Below, in pieces: positions 51,777-60,970 of a stretch of 64,000 nucleotides of DNA; the stretch's first letter is position 1, and every line of letters begins with the position of its first letter. Origin of the DNA: JAXMEB01 sp046348545 (GTDB lineage Bacteria; Pseudomonadota; Gammaproteobacteria; Berkiellales; Berkiellaceae); assembly GCA_046348545.1 (NCBI GenBank), contig JAXMEB010000003.1:558001-622000 (forward strand). Reading direction: 5' to 3'. The notes beneath the pieces are model-generated. The model worked only from the letters and a program-made list of their open reading frames with translations, ran no database searches and had not been told where the DNA came from. Position numbers and translations under genes: made by a program.

Positions 51777-52895
51777 ATGGAGTTTACCATTGCCCGAGAA
51801 GCACTTTATCGCCCTTTGCAGCGTATTGTGGGCGCGGTTGAGAAGAAGCAAACTCTTCCGATACTGTCAAATGTATTGGTGACAGTAAAGAGTCAGCTTC
51901 TATCTTTGGTTGGCACTGATTTAGAAGTTGAGATTATTGCTCGCGTTCCGTTGGTCCATAAGGCTGAGCCTGGCGAGGCAACGGTTTCTGCTCGGAAGTT
52001 GGTCGATATTTGTCGAGCCTTACCAGATGCAGCTGAAATTAAGTTTGCATTCAATGACAACAAGGCAACGATTAAAAGCGGTCGCAGTCGATTTAGTTTA
52101 GCGTGCCTACCCGCAGCAGATTTTCCAAAGCTAGAAGAGGGCCCAGGACAGATAGAGTTGTCGCTCTCTTCTCGTATTTTAAGCCAACTGTTTGAATACA
52201 CCAGCTTTTCAATGGCACAACAGGATGTGCGTTATTATTTGAATGGTTTGTTATTAACGTTTTCCTCTAATGAGGTTAGAAGTGTTGCAACGGATGGTCA
52301 TAGACTGGCAACACATGTATTGCCGATTGATAGGCCTCTATCTGAGCCAGCATCCGTTATTATTCCACGTAAAGCTGTTCTTGAGTTGGAACGCTTATTT
52401 TCTGAAGAGCAAGAAGATCTGGGGATCGTGGTTAGTGATTCCCACTTGAGAGCTATTTCAACAAGTTACAGTTTTTCAACCAAGCTTGTTGAAGGAAAAT
52501 TCCCAAACTATCAACGTGTTTTACCACAAGCGGTTGGACATGAGGCTGTATTAAGTCGAGAATTATTTAAGCAAGCCTTAGCGCGTGTTGCTGTTTTATT
52601 TACAGACAAATTTAGAGGGGCTCGCTTTTTGTTTTCTGAAAACCACTTGAAAGTGCAAGCAACAAATGCTGAAAAAGATGAAGTAGAAGAAGAGCTTGAG
52701 ATTCAATATGTGGGGCCCGATCTCGAAATTGGTTTTAATATTAGCTACATACAAGAATACCTCTCTGTGATTAAATCTCCAGAAGTTGTCTTACATCTTT
52801 TCGATCCCAATAGCAGCGTTTTATTTGAACCACGACACCAAGAGGATGCTTCAGCTACAATGCATAGCTATGTGGTCATGCCCATGCGAATATAA
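51777..52895 (+). CDS. dnaN: DNA polymerase III beta subunit (sliding clamp)
   Basis: A 372-residue ring protein with three clamp domains. The N-terminus is MEFTIAREALYRPLQRIVGA, the middle has RSVATDGHRLATH and the C-terminus YVVMPMRI, all typical. The stop codon is followed at once by the recF ATG. Confidence 0.97.
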   Translation: MEFTIAREALYRPLQRIVGAVEKKQTLPILSNVLVTVKSQLLSLVGTDLEVEIIARVPLVHKAEPGEATVSARKLVDICRALPDAAEIKFAFNDNKATIKSGRSRFSLACLPAADFPKLEEGPGQIELSLSSRILSQLFEYTSFSMAQQDVRYYLNGLLLTFSSNEVRSVATDGHRLATHVLPIDRPLSEPASVIIPRKAVLELERLFSEEQEDLGIVVSDSHLRAISTSYSFSTKLVEGKFPNYQRVLPQAVGHEAVLSRELFKQALARVAVLFTDKFRGARFLFSENHLKVQATNAEKDEVEEELEIQYVGPDLEIGFNISYIQEYLSVIKSPEVVLHLFDPNSSVLFEPRHQEDASATMHSYVVMPMRI

Positions 52896-53972
52896 ATGCT
52901 TCTTTCACGCTTAAAATTTCAATTCTTTCGCAACCTCTTTTCAATTGATATGACACCTCAGCGAGGTGTCAACTTAATCATCGGACCTAATGCAACTGGC
53001 AAGACCAGCTTGCTTGAGGCTATTTATACTCTTGGGCATGGGCGCTCATTTAAGGAGCAACGTCTAGATAGTTTGATTCAACTAGATCAGAGTCTTTTTA
53101 CGGTTTTTGCTGAGATTCAGAAAGAGGGGCGCATGGTGACTTGCGGCTTGATGAAAGCAAAAGATTTGCCGGCACAAATTCAAATTGGTGGTGACAGGAC
53201 ACGTTTGCTTTCAAAGCTCGCAGAAACTTTGCCTTTACTCCTTATTTCACCAGAGAGCTTTAAATTGTTGAAAGAGGGGCCTGTTGAGCGTAGAAAATTT
53301 TTAGATTGGGGTGTGTTTCACGTGGAACATTCTTTTGGCTCAGTATGGCAGCAGTATCAAAAAGTGCTTAAGCAACGAAATGCTGAATTAAAACAGCTAG
53401 TTCGCTCCAATGCTCTGGCGGCTTGGGATCGGCGGCTTGCTGAACTGGGTGAGACTATCGCTGAAATGCGAGAAGCCTACTGGAAGACTTTTTCTCTCTG
53501 TTGTATTGCGCAGATTAATGAATTGCTGCCATTGAAAGGCTTAACGATCTCGTTGAATGCCGGCTGGGATCGCTCTCAATCTTTGGAAAAAGCATTGGCA
53601 CAAACTCTTGTATCCGATTTCAAGCGAGGGTTTACGCAAGTTGGTCCGCATCGAGCAGATATTATCGTCAAGCAAAATGGAATTGATGCAACAGACATTT
53701 TTTCGCGAGGACAGCAGAAGCTTTTGATATGCGCATTTTATTTGGCCGCTGGTGAATTTTTGAAGGGTAGGACCTCTAAAGCATGTATTTACTTGATAGA
53801 TGATATGGCTGCAGAGCTAGATGCGATCAATCAAAAGCGTGTCCTAGCCTCACTCATGAAAACTTCAGAACAAGTATTTGTAACCGGACTGGATGAGGGC
53901 GAGTTAGAGGATGCAGCGCAAGGTCTAGAAGGGTGCGTATTCCACGTAGAACAATTAAATCAAAAAGCGTAA
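52896..53972 (+). CDS. recF: recombination protein RecF
   Basis: A 358-residue ABC-like ATPase for gap repair. Walker A is GPNATGKTSL, the signature region is FSRGQQKLLICAFYLA, and Walker B is LIDDMAAELD. Two parS-like sequences lie inside the gene: the codons for VFHVEH (about residues 140-145) contain TGTTTCACGTGGAACA, and the last codons (VFHVEQ) contain the weaker TATTCCACGTAGAACA. The same recF-tail sequence, with parS, recurs in the tandem repeats downstream. Confidence 0.95.
   Translation: MLLSRLKFQFFRNLFSIDMTPQRGVNLIIGPNATGKTSLLEAIYTLGHGRSFKEQRLDSLIQLDQSLFTVFAEIQKEGRMVTCGLMKAKDLPAQIQIGGDRTRLLSKLAETLPLLLISPESFKLLKEGPVERRKFLDWGVFHVEHSFGSVWQQYQKVLKQRNAELKQLVRSNALAAWDRRLAELGETIAEMREAYWKTFSLCCIAQINELLPLKGLTISLNAGWDRSQSLEKALAQTLVSDFKRGFTQVGPHRADIIVKQNGIDATDIFSRGQQKLLICAFYLAAGEFLKGRTSKACIYLIDDMAAELDAINQKRVLASLMKTSEQVFVTGLDEGELEDAAQGLEGCVFHVEQLNQKA
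53314..53329. promoter_or_regulatory. parS-like site 1 (inside recF)
   Basis: TGTTTCACGTGGAACA, one base from the consensus palindrome TGTTTCACGTGAAACA. Confidence 0.8.
53938..53953. promoter_or_regulatory. parS-like site 2 (end of recF, degenerate)
   Basis: TATTCCACGTAGAACA, two bases from sites 4 and 5. It may be weak or non-functional. Confidence 0.5.
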
Positions 53973-54039
53973 GAGTAGAGGGTTTTATAGAGCCAGCTGG
54001 TATGGCATTAGCTTAATGCTGATTAGGTCCATCATATTT

Positions 54040-54310
54040 AACCTCAGTTCGGCGTTTTTGAAGGCGGGGTTGGTTTGTAATGACGTCATTCCGCACAGCG
54101 ATAAGCGCACAAAGTGCGCAGCGTGTGATGCGGAATCTATTATTCACGCGGCCTTGGCCGCTTATGCGATTCAGGCTTTAAAAATATCAGCAATCAAATT
54201 ATTAGCTGAGATTTGATAAAATTCTGGATCCCGCCTCAAACGCTACACACTTCGTGTGATGACCGCTGTGCGGGATGACAATAGTTCCCAAAAAACCCCG
54301 AACTGGGGTT
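54040..54310 (+). repeat. family 2 palindromic element, tandem copy 1
   Basis: 271 bp from AACCTCAGTTCGG to CCGAACTGGGGTT. Internal hairpin blocks are ATTCCGCACAGCG ... TGATGCGGAAT (with GCGCACAAAGTGCGC) and ATCCCGC ... GCGGGAT. The left end, hairpin plus TTTTT, may terminate recF transcription. Stretch 53973-54039 before it shows only a short palindrome (GCATTAGCTTAATGC). Confidence 0.9.
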
Positions 54311-54321
54311 CAAAAGACTCA

Positions 54322-54337
54322 TGTTCCACGTGGAGCA
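54322..54337. promoter_or_regulatory. parS-like site 3 (tandem unit 1)
   Basis: TGTTCCACGTGGAGCA, one base from the perfect palindrome of sites 4 and 5. Confidence 0.75.
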
Positions 54338-54481
54338 ATTAAATCAAAAGAAGTAGAAGGGGCTCTAACCCGATTTTATATACGCAGATTCAACCAGCGC
54401 TGCTCAATCTTTGTTGGCCCCATCGCCTGAAGAGAGCATAGTCTAAGGATCTTAAGCTCGTCGCGATAATCTTGTTTCAAA

Positions 54482-54752
54482 AACCTCAGTTCGGCGTTTT
54501 TGAAGGCGGGGTTGGTTTGTAATGACGTCATTCCGCACAGCGATAAGCGCACAAAGTGCGCAGCGTGTGATGCGGAATCTATTATTCACGCAGCCTTGGC
54601 CGCTTATGCGATTCAGGCTTTAAAAATATCAGCAATCAAATTATTAGCTGAGATTTGATAGAATTCTGGTTCCCGCCTCAGACGCTACACACTTCGTGTG
54701 ATGACCACTGTGCGGGATGACGATAGTTCCCAAAAAACCCCGAACTGGGGTT
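54482..54752 (+). repeat. family 2 palindromic element, tandem copy 2
   Basis: Same ends and length as copy 1 and the same orientation; differs by a few point substitutions. Followed 11 bp later by parS-like site 4. Confidence 0.9.
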
Positions 54753-54763
54753 CAAAAGACTCA

Positions 54764-54779
54764 TGTTCCACGTGGAACA
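54764..54779. promoter_or_regulatory. parS-like site 4 (tandem unit 2)
   Basis: TGTTCCACGTGGAACA, a perfect 16-bp palindrome matching the known parS pattern. Confidence 0.88.
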
Positions 54780-54923
54780 ATTAAATCAAAAGAAGTAGAA
54801 GGGGCTCTAACCCGATTTTATATACGCAGATTCAACCAGCGCTGCTCAATCGTTGTTGGCCCCATCGCCTGAAGAGAGCATAGTCTAAGGATCTTAAGCT
54901 GGTCGCGATAATCTTGTTTCAAA

Positions 54924-55194
54924 AACCTCAGTTCGGCGTTTTTGAAGGCGCGGTTGGTTTGTAATGACGTCATTCCGCACAGCGATAAGCGCGCAAAGTG
55001 CGCAGCGTGTGATGCGGAATCTATTATTCACGCGGCCTTGGCCGCTTATGCGATTCAGTCTTTAAAAATATCAGCAATCAAATTATTAGCTGAGATTTGA
55101 TAAAATTCTGGTTCCCGCATCAGACGCTACACACTTCGTGTGATGACCACTGTGCGGGATGACGATAGTTCCCAAAAAACCCCGAACTGGGGTT
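54924..55194 (+). repeat. family 2 palindromic element, tandem copy 3
   Basis: Same ends, length and orientation as the first two. Followed 11 bp later by parS-like site 5, after which the unit decays. Confidence 0.9.
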
Positions 55195-55205
55195 CAAAAG
55201 ACTCG

Positions 55206-55221
55206 TGTTCCACGTGGAACA
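55206..55221. promoter_or_regulatory. parS-like site 5 (tandem unit 3)
   Basis: TGTTCCACGTGGAACA, perfect palindrome identical to site 4. Confidence 0.88.
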
Positions 55222-55380
55222 ATAGAATCTAAAAGTGCAGGAGTGCGAGTGATTTTAAAACGAGTGCCTCGAGTGAAACCAAGTTGATTCAGGGTGGGGG
55301 AAAACTACTAAAAGTGTGATAAATTCATAGGGTTAGCTTGTGGATATCCTGTTGTTAAAATCCCATCAAGGCCAAAAAAA

Positions 55381-55411
55381 TTGCACGCCCGAATGGGTTT
55401 TCTGTTAAAAT
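55381..55411 (+). promoter_or_regulatory. candidate gyrB promoter
   Basis: TTGCAC (55381-55386) and TAAAAT (55406-55411), spacing 19, or 18 to TTAAAA. It lies 55 bp before the gyrB start. The spacing is longer than ideal, so this is tentative. The stretch 55222-55380 holds a decayed piece of the tandem unit and nothing else I recognise. Confidence 0.4.
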
Positions 55412-55465
55412 GAGGCTTAATTTTGCAGGATTGTTCACCCTAAAAAGGTTCCTTTGGAGTAATGC

Positions 55466-57883
55466 ATGGCCTCTGAAACCGCCTATGATTCCTCGAGTAT
55501 TAAAGTACTGAAAGGCTTAGATGCTGTTAGAAAGCGGCCGGGAATGTATATTGGGGATACTGATGACGGGACTGGTCTTCACCACATGGTTTTTGAAGTT
55601 GTAGATAATGCTGTGGATGAAGCTCTGGCGGGATTTTGTAGTGTTATTGATGTTGTGATTCACCCGGATGAATCTATAACCGTAAAAGATGATGGTCGAG
55701 GCATCCCTGTAGACATTCATTCTGAAGAGGGTAGATCGGCAGCTGAAGTCATTATGACCGTTCTCCATGCAGGAGGGAAGTTTGATGATAACTCCTACAA
55801 AGTTTCTGGAGGATTGCACGGTGTGGGGGTTTCTGTCGTAAATGCACTATCCGAAGAGCTCAGATTAAGAATTCGTCGAAGCGGAAAGTTACATGAGCAA
55901 TTCTATAAAATGGGCGAGCCCGTTGCACCTTTGGCCGTCGTTGGCGATGCCGAAGATACGGGAACTGAAATCTGGTTTAAACCTAGCGCAGAAACTTTCA
56001 CCAATATAAGCTTCCATTATGATCTCCTAGCTAAACGCTTAAGAGAGCTTTCCTTCCTAAACTCGGGTGTCAAAATCAAGCTTTTTGACGAAAGAACTGG
56101 CAAAACAGATCTTTATTCATATGAGGGTGGAATCAAAGCCTTTGTAGAATACTTGAATAAGAAGAAAACAGCTGTTCATCCAACAGTAAGTTACACCAAT
56201 ACTCAAAAGCAAGGCATTGCTGTCGAGGTTGCGCTTCAGTGGAACGATACTTACGTTGAAAATATATTTTGCTTTACCAACAATATTCCACAGCGAGATG
56301 GTGGAACGCATTTGTCAGGGTTTCGCTCAGCATTAACCCGCACCCTCAATAATTACATGGAGGCAGAGGGATATTTTAAAAAAGCTAAAGTTTCTGCAAC
56401 CGGAGATGATGCTAGAGAAGGTCTAACCGCCGTTCTTTCTGTGAAGCTCTCTGATCCAAAATTTTCTTCACAGACAAAAGATAAATTGGTTTCATCTGAG
56501 GTGAAAGCGGTTGTCGAATCTGCTTTTGCTGATTCATTTCAGGCTTTTTTGTTGGAACATCCACAAGAAGCTAAAGCGATAGTTAACAAAATTCTTGAAG
56601 CAGCAAGAGCAAGAGAAGCCGCTAGAAAAGCAAGAGAAATGACGCGTCGAAAAGGCGCGCTCGATATGGCCGGCTTGCCTGGAAAATTGGCAGATTGCCA
56701 AGAGCGAGACCCTGCGAATTCTGAACTGTATTTAGTCGAAGGTGATTCTGCAGGTGGTTCAGCAAAGCAGGCTAGAGATAGGCGCACTCAAGCGGTTTTA
56801 CCGCTAAAGGGTAAAATTTTAAATGTTGAGAAAGCACGTTTTGACAAGATGCTTTCTTCTCAAGAAGTTGGCACTCTAATTACGGCGTTAGGGTGTGGTG
56901 TAGGGCGCGAAGAATATGCTCCTGATAAATGTCGTTATCATAGAATCATTATTATGACGGACGCAGATGTCGATGGATCGCATATCCGAACCTTGCTCTT
57001 GACGTTTTTTTATAGACAAATGCCCGAATTAATTGAGCGAGGCTACATTTATATTGCCCAGCCACCGCTTTATCGTGTTAAAAGAGGCAAAACAGCCCAA
57101 TATGTGAAGGATGATGAAGGTTTGCAAGTCTTTCTAACTCAGATTGCGCTTGAAGATGCTGAATTACATGTCAATGCTAGTGCGCCACCTATAAGAGGGG
57201 TAGGGCTTGAGAGTATTGTTAGTGAATATCAGAATCTAAATGCGATTATTCGCCGCTTGAGTTACAGATATCCCTCTAGCGTTTTAACGCATTTATTGGA
57301 AATTCCTTTAATTAACTCGGGTGATTTATCTAATCATCAAGCTATGCAAGCCTGGATCGCTGCATTGCAAGCGAAGATTGATGAACATAAAGAAAATGGT
57401 CACATTTATCAAGTTGAGTTGAGGCATGATGTCGCACGAAATCAATATTTCCCACACGTCAATGTCATGCATCATGGGATTGCGAGTGAATATACTTTAG
57501 ATCAAGCTTTCTTCGATTCTCGCGAATATCAAACTATTTCTGGTGTTGCTGAAAAACTAAACAATTTAATTGAGCCAGGTGCTTTTGTCATCCGAGGTGA
57601 AAAGAAACAATCTATTGCTTCCTTCAAAAGCGCATTAGATTGGTTGATTGAGCAATCTAAAAAGGGACTACAAATCCAACGGTATAAAGGCTTAGGGGAA
57701 ATGAACCCAGAGCAATTGTGGGAGACTACGATGGATCCAAATGCCAGGCGCTTGCTGGTTGTTAAAATTGAAGATGCTGTTTCATCTGATCAGATTTTTA
57801 CAACGCTGATGGGTGATCAAGTTGAGCCTCGACGTGAATTCATTGAGCAGAACGCCCTCTACGTCAGCAACTTAGACGTCTAG
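55466..57883 (+). CDS. gyrB: DNA gyrase subunit B
   Basis: The 805-residue ATPase subunit of gyrase, which introduces negative supercoils. GHKL ATPase motifs are VVDNAVDEALAG, DDGRGIPV and GGLHGVGVSVVNAL. The Toprim domain has VEGDSAGGSAKQ and MTDADVDGSHI, and the C-terminus has QRYKGLGEMNPEQLWETTMD. GGAG lies six bases before the ATG. Its stop overlaps the stop of the convergent secreted orphan. It is separated from recF by 1.5 kb rather than the usual short gap. Confidence 0.97.
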   Translation: MASETAYDSSSIKVLKGLDAVRKRPGMYIGDTDDGTGLHHMVFEVVDNAVDEALAGFCSVIDVVIHPDESITVKDDGRGIPVDIHSEEGRSAAEVIMTVLHAGGKFDDNSYKVSGGLHGVGVSVVNALSEELRLRIRRSGKLHEQFYKMGEPVAPLAVVGDAEDTGTEIWFKPSAETFTNISFHYDLLAKRLRELSFLNSGVKIKLFDERTGKTDLYSYEGGIKAFVEYLNKKKTAVHPTVSYTNTQKQGIAVEVALQWNDTYVENIFCFTNNIPQRDGGTHLSGFRSALTRTLNNYMEAEGYFKKAKVSATGDDAREGLTAVLSVKLSDPKFSSQTKDKLVSSEVKAVVESAFADSFQAFLLEHPQEAKAIVNKILEAARAREAARKAREMTRRKGALDMAGLPGKLADCQERDPANSELYLVEGDSAGGSAKQARDRRTQAVLPLKGKILNVEKARFDKMLSSQEVGTLITALGCGVGREEYAPDKCRYHRIIIMTDADVDGSHIRTLLLTFFYRQMPELIERGYIYIAQPPLYRVKRGKTAQYVKDDEGLQVFLTQIALEDAELHVNASAPPIRGVGLESIVSEYQNLNAIIRRLSYRYPSSVLTHLLEIPLINSGDLSNHQAMQAWIAALQAKIDEHKENGHIYQVELRHDVARNQYFPHVNVMHHGIASEYTLDQAFFDSREYQTISGVAEKLNNLIEPGAFVIRGEKKQSIASFKSALDWLIEQSKKGLQIQRYKGLGEMNPEQLWETTMDPNARRLLVVKIEDAVSSDQIFTTLMGDQVEPRREFIEQNALYVSNLDV

Positions 57884-58338
57884 GGACCCACCATCTTGGC
57901 AATAGCAGCAAAACAAAACTCAGACGTTTGCTTTTCATATTTTAAAGCATCCTTCTCCTTGGCTGCTAAGCCGTCCAAAAAGCGCAAATAACCTAAATGC
58001 GGCAGATTCTGATAGTACTCTGTCGCGATACATTGGCAATAAGAACCTACCAGACGACTGCCCAGTGCTGCATTTCCTTCGACACATTGATCGAACTGAA
58101 GTTCTAGTAAATTAAGCGGTATAGTGTTCGATAGCTGCGGTTCTATGGGTATCTGAGCAGAGAGCGCCGGTTTAATAGAGGCTTCTTTTGATTGAGCCCC
58201 CTTTGTTGTTGCTGAGGCCCTCGTTGGTGTTTCAGGCGTTGGTTGAGCTTTTTGCTTAGAGTGTCCTGGAAAAGAAATTGCGTGAGCTGAGGAAACAATC
58301 AGAGTGCATATTATCAGTAATGCTATTTTCTTCACCAT
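57880..58338 (-). CDS. secreted orphan protein (152 aa)
   Basis: ATG 58338 opens a clear signal peptide (MVKKIALLIICTLIVSSAHA); an in-frame TTG at 58353 would add five residues. After a Pro/Thr/Lys-rich linker comes a Cys-containing domain (FDQCVEGNAA, SYCQCIATEYYQ, EFCFAAIAKM), suggesting disulfides in the periplasm. I do not recognise it. It is convergent with gyrB, the two stop codons sharing two bases, and 42 bp from plsC. Confidence 0.6.
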   Translation of the reverse strand: MVKKIALLIICTLIVSSAHAISFPGHSKQKAQPTPETPTRASATTKGAQSKEASIKPALSAQIPIEPQLSNTIPLNLLELQFDQCVEGNAALGSRLVGSYCQCIATEYYQNLPHLGYLRFLDGLAAKEKDALKYEKQTSEFCFAAIAKMVGP

Positions 58339-58380
58339 TTGAAGGTCCAACAAAGGATTTCAAACTAAAAATATAGTTCA

Positions 58381-59121
58381 TTATCTAACAGATTTGTGCG
58401 TTTGGATCTCATTCATTCTGTTTTCAATCCATGCCTCTGAATGTTGATGCAGCTCATCAACGGTGTATTTCTTTGGAGATAGAGAGGGGCCAATACAAAC
58501 CGATATTTTGCCAGGGTGCTTGATGAAGCTATTTTTAGGCCAGTATTCACCAGCATTATGTGCAATTGGGACAATAGGATAGCCTGACGCGGCGCTAAGT
58601 GCTGCTCCACTGCGTGAGTACCTATGCTTTTTACCAGGAGGAACCCGAGTGCCCTCTGGAAAAATAATCACCCAACGCCCTTGTTGCAAGCGCTTAGTGC
58701 CAACTTCTTGCAGTTGTTTGATAGCTGATTTGCGCTTTCTATTGATGGCAATGGGCTCCAAAAGGGTAAGTGCCCACCCAAAGAAAGGGATCCACAACAA
58801 TTCTTGTTTTAAGACCCAGGTTTGAGGTGGTAATAATGTTTGGAAAAAAACAGTTTCCCAAGCAGACTGATGTTTAGAGAGCACAATAGCATTTTGTTTT
58901 GGTAAATTTTCAAGGCCAATGATTTCGTATTCTATACCGCAGATTATTTTTGCCCACCAAATCACAAAATGTGACCAACGCGTTATCCACCAATATCGAA
59001 TCTTAAAGGGCATTAAAAAAAGTAAAAGACCAATAGAAGCTATTAAGACAGTCGCAAAGGCTTCGCCTATCATAAAGATGATGCTTCTAAAAATCAGTGA
59101 AAATGTGCTTGTATTACTCAT
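58381..59121 (-). CDS. plsC: 1-acyl-sn-glycerol-3-phosphate acyltransferase
   Basis: A 246-residue membrane enzyme that makes phosphatidic acid. Two N-terminal hydrophobic segments are followed by the acyltransferase motif as KHQSAWE, that is HX4E in place of the usual HX4D, a variant seen in some proteobacterial members. The substrate motif FPEGTR is intact. It is in the same neighbourhood (gyrB-plsC-gmhB-glyS) as in Pseudomonas. It overlaps the next upstream gene by 8 bp. Confidence 0.9.
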   Translation of the reverse strand: MSNTSTFSLIFRSIIFMIGEAFATVLIASIGLLLFLMPFKIRYWWITRWSHFVIWWAKIICGIEYEIIGLENLPKQNAIVLSKHQSAWETVFFQTLLPPQTWVLKQELLWIPFFGWALTLLEPIAINRKRKSAIKQLQEVGTKRLQQGRWVIIFPEGTRVPPGKKHRYSRSGAALSAASGYPIVPIAHNAGEYWPKNSFIKHPGKISVCIGPSLSPKKYTVDELHQHSEAWIENRMNEIQTHKSVR

Positions 59122-60406
59122 ACCTAGGTAATTTCTTCGGTTCTGTGCTCAAATCTTGAGTATCTGATTTAGCTGCGTTATTAAAAGGTTTAAAGGCGCT
59201 GGGCTTGATAGCCCCGTAGGCCCAGGTTATTGTCGCAGGAGGATCCTCGGTTTTGCTAGATATTGGAAAATTTCCAATCGACAACGCTGCACTTTTAGGT
59301 CTGCAGTGCTCAGTTGATAAAATACCAGATGTTCTACTGTTTGTGCTGAGGCGTGAGCTTGGTGTCCAAGCTGCGGGTGCGCTGAATGTGCGAGGCGTTT
59401 TGATAAAGGGTTGAAGCCATCGTAACAAAATATTTAAATGTCTAACGATAGCATCTCGGAATGGTTCAGGCGGCGACTCTGCCGCAAGAAAGTCTATTTG
59501 GCGTTGCTTCGTTTTTTCGCTAACGTGGGCTGCTGTATGAATTCGATTTTTTAATGCAACTGAAGTGTGAGTTTCACAATAAAGCTTAAAATGTTCTAGT
59601 GCCGAAATGACCGCAGGGCCAATTTCGTCAGCTCTAAAGAGGGGAGCAAAAAAGCAGGGCGTTATGCTGGACGATATATATTGAGTGTTCAATCCGTATA
59701 GAATGGCTGCAATTTTCTGTAAACTCGGGTCAGCTCTATGGGATTCTGGATTCATTGTTAAAGAATGCAAATATTCTGAGAGGCCAATGTGATCTGCTAA
59801 CTCGGTTAAATAGTCAATATTGGTAGCGGCTATTGTTAAATTAGAAGGATCGGTGGCACGAATGCCACGATACTGAGCCTTTATGCAGTCCTCGACAATC
59901 CGTGTGTTGTCATCAACTAGAAAGATAGATTCAGTATTTAATAGATTTTGAAAGAGTATATTGGCAGCATTATGAAGTCGATTGATTTGAAAGTTCTTTC
60001 CCAGAATGTTTAACGGTGGCTGAGATACTAATCCTTCCTCAGCTCTTCTTTTTTCATGCTCTCCGTATTCTCGCTGAAGTAGCTCTAAGCCTTCTTTAAC
60101 ATCTCCAAGCGTGATAATTAAAGTCCGATGAAATTCTATTCCAAAAGTCTCTAATAATTCCAGCAATTCAGCTAGAGATAAATCGTCTTCTATTGGTTTT
60201 TCATCGCGAGAGCGTCTATTGGTGCAAATGGCCGATTTCAAAATTGGAGAATGAGAAATATACAGTAAGATTGGAATCAAAATGCTGTGATTTTTTAGCT
60301 CATCAAATAGTAATGACAATAAAGTGTCATCGACATCCCAAATAATCAGTTTGTTTCGGGGTTCGGATTCATCTGGCGAATATGAAGTAAAAGTTGTGTC
60401 AAGCAT
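59114..60406 (-). CDS. HAD-like orphan (430 aa) with Ser/Pro-rich tail
   Basis: The N-terminal part resembles a HAD phosphatase: motif I WDVDDTL with Asp24, Asp26 and Thr28 in DxDxT form, a motif II-like strand AICTNRRS, and motif IV IFLVDDN. Residues 225-340 are helical, and 340-430 are low-complexity, rich in Ser, Pro, Thr and Ala. It is an extra gene inside the otherwise conserved gmhB-plsC pair. Substrate unknown. Such tailed HAD proteins in host-associated bacteria can be effectors, but this is only an idea. Confidence 0.6.
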   Translation of the reverse strand: MLDTTFTSYSPDESEPRNKLIIWDVDDTLLSLLFDELKNHSILIPILLYISHSPILKSAICTNRRSRDEKPIEDDLSLAELLELLETFGIEFHRTLIITLGDVKEGLELLQREYGEHEKRRAEEGLVSQPPLNILGKNFQINRLHNAANILFQNLLNTESIFLVDDNTRIVEDCIKAQYRGIRATDPSNLTIAATNIDYLTELADHIGLSEYLHSLTMNPESHRADPSLQKIAAILYGLNTQYISSSITPCFFAPLFRADEIGPAVISALEHFKLYCETHTSVALKNRIHTAAHVSEKTKQRQIDFLAAESPPEPFRDAIVRHLNILLRWLQPFIKTPRTFSAPAAWTPSSRLSTNSRTSGILSTEHCRPKSAALSIGNFPISSKTEDPPATITWAYGAIKPSAFKPFNNAAKSDTQDLSTEPKKLPRYE

Positions 60407-60421
60407 AAAAATAATACTTTC

Positions 60422-60970
60422 TTATTTTTTGAGTAAAGCTTGAGCAGCATGCAATAATGAATCAAAAACATCAATATTTTTTAAATCTGCCTGATGAGAG
60501 ACCCATGTTTTTTCACCATTTCCCGTTTTGACCAAGACGGGTATCGCATTGACGGCAATTGCAGCCTCTAAATCTCGCCAGGAGTCACCTATCACGGGAA
60601 TTTGAGTCAGATTCACTTGATAGTGTGATTGAATTTGAAGTAAAAGGCCAGGCTGTGGTTTACGGCAAAGACAGCGCGCATCTGGCAAATGCGGGCAATA
60701 AAAAATCCTGTCAATCTGACCGCCAGCGGCTTCAACCGCTGACATCATTTTATGGTGAATGCCATTCAGGGTTTCTTCACTGAAGAGGCCCCGCCCAATG
60801 CCGGATTGATTTGAAGCCACCGCGACTTTGATACCCGCTTGATGCAAAAGACGCAAAGCCTCTAAGCTCTCGGGGTAGGGGATCCATTCTGCTGGAGATT
60901 TGATGAAATCGGGTGAATCGTGATTAATGACACCATCCCTGTCTAATATGACCAACGGATATGTGCTCAT
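60422..60970 (-). CDS. gmhB: D-glycero-beta-D-manno-heptose 1,7-bisphosphate 7-phosphatase
   Basis: A 182-residue HAD phosphatase for the heptose of LPS core. Motif I is ILDRDGV (Asp10, Asp12), the zinc-binding loop is YCPHLPDARCLCRKPQPG, and the last motif is VIGDSWRDLEAA. Complete. The start overlaps the glyS stop by 4 bp. Confidence 0.94.
   Translation of the reverse strand: MSTYPLVILDRDGVINHDSPDFIKSPAEWIPYPESLEALRLLHQAGIKVAVASNQSGIGRGLFSEETLNGIHHKMMSAVEAAGGQIDRIFYCPHLPDARCLCRKPQPGLLLQIQSHYQVNLTQIPVIGDSWRDLEAAIAVNAIPVLVKTGNGEKTWVSHQADLKNIDVFDSLLHAAQALLKK

Larger units (their letters stand above)
54040..55221 (+). repeat. tandem array, 442-bp period, of palindromic element plus parS site
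   Basis: Starts at 54040, 54482 and 54924 are exactly 442 bp apart, and the parS-like sites at 54322, 54764 and 55206 keep the same step. A unit is the 271-bp element plus a 171-bp spacer containing parS, a recF-tail-like stretch (CAATTAAATCAAAAG) and unrelated sequence. Units 1 and 2 differ at a few bases only. The third is cut off soon after its parS site. No gene is seen in this array. Confidence 0.92.

Noticed and set aside
54040..55221. CRISPR-like array
   Set aside because: Only three units with a 442-bp period, and spacers between elements are themselves near-identical, so this is a tandem duplication.
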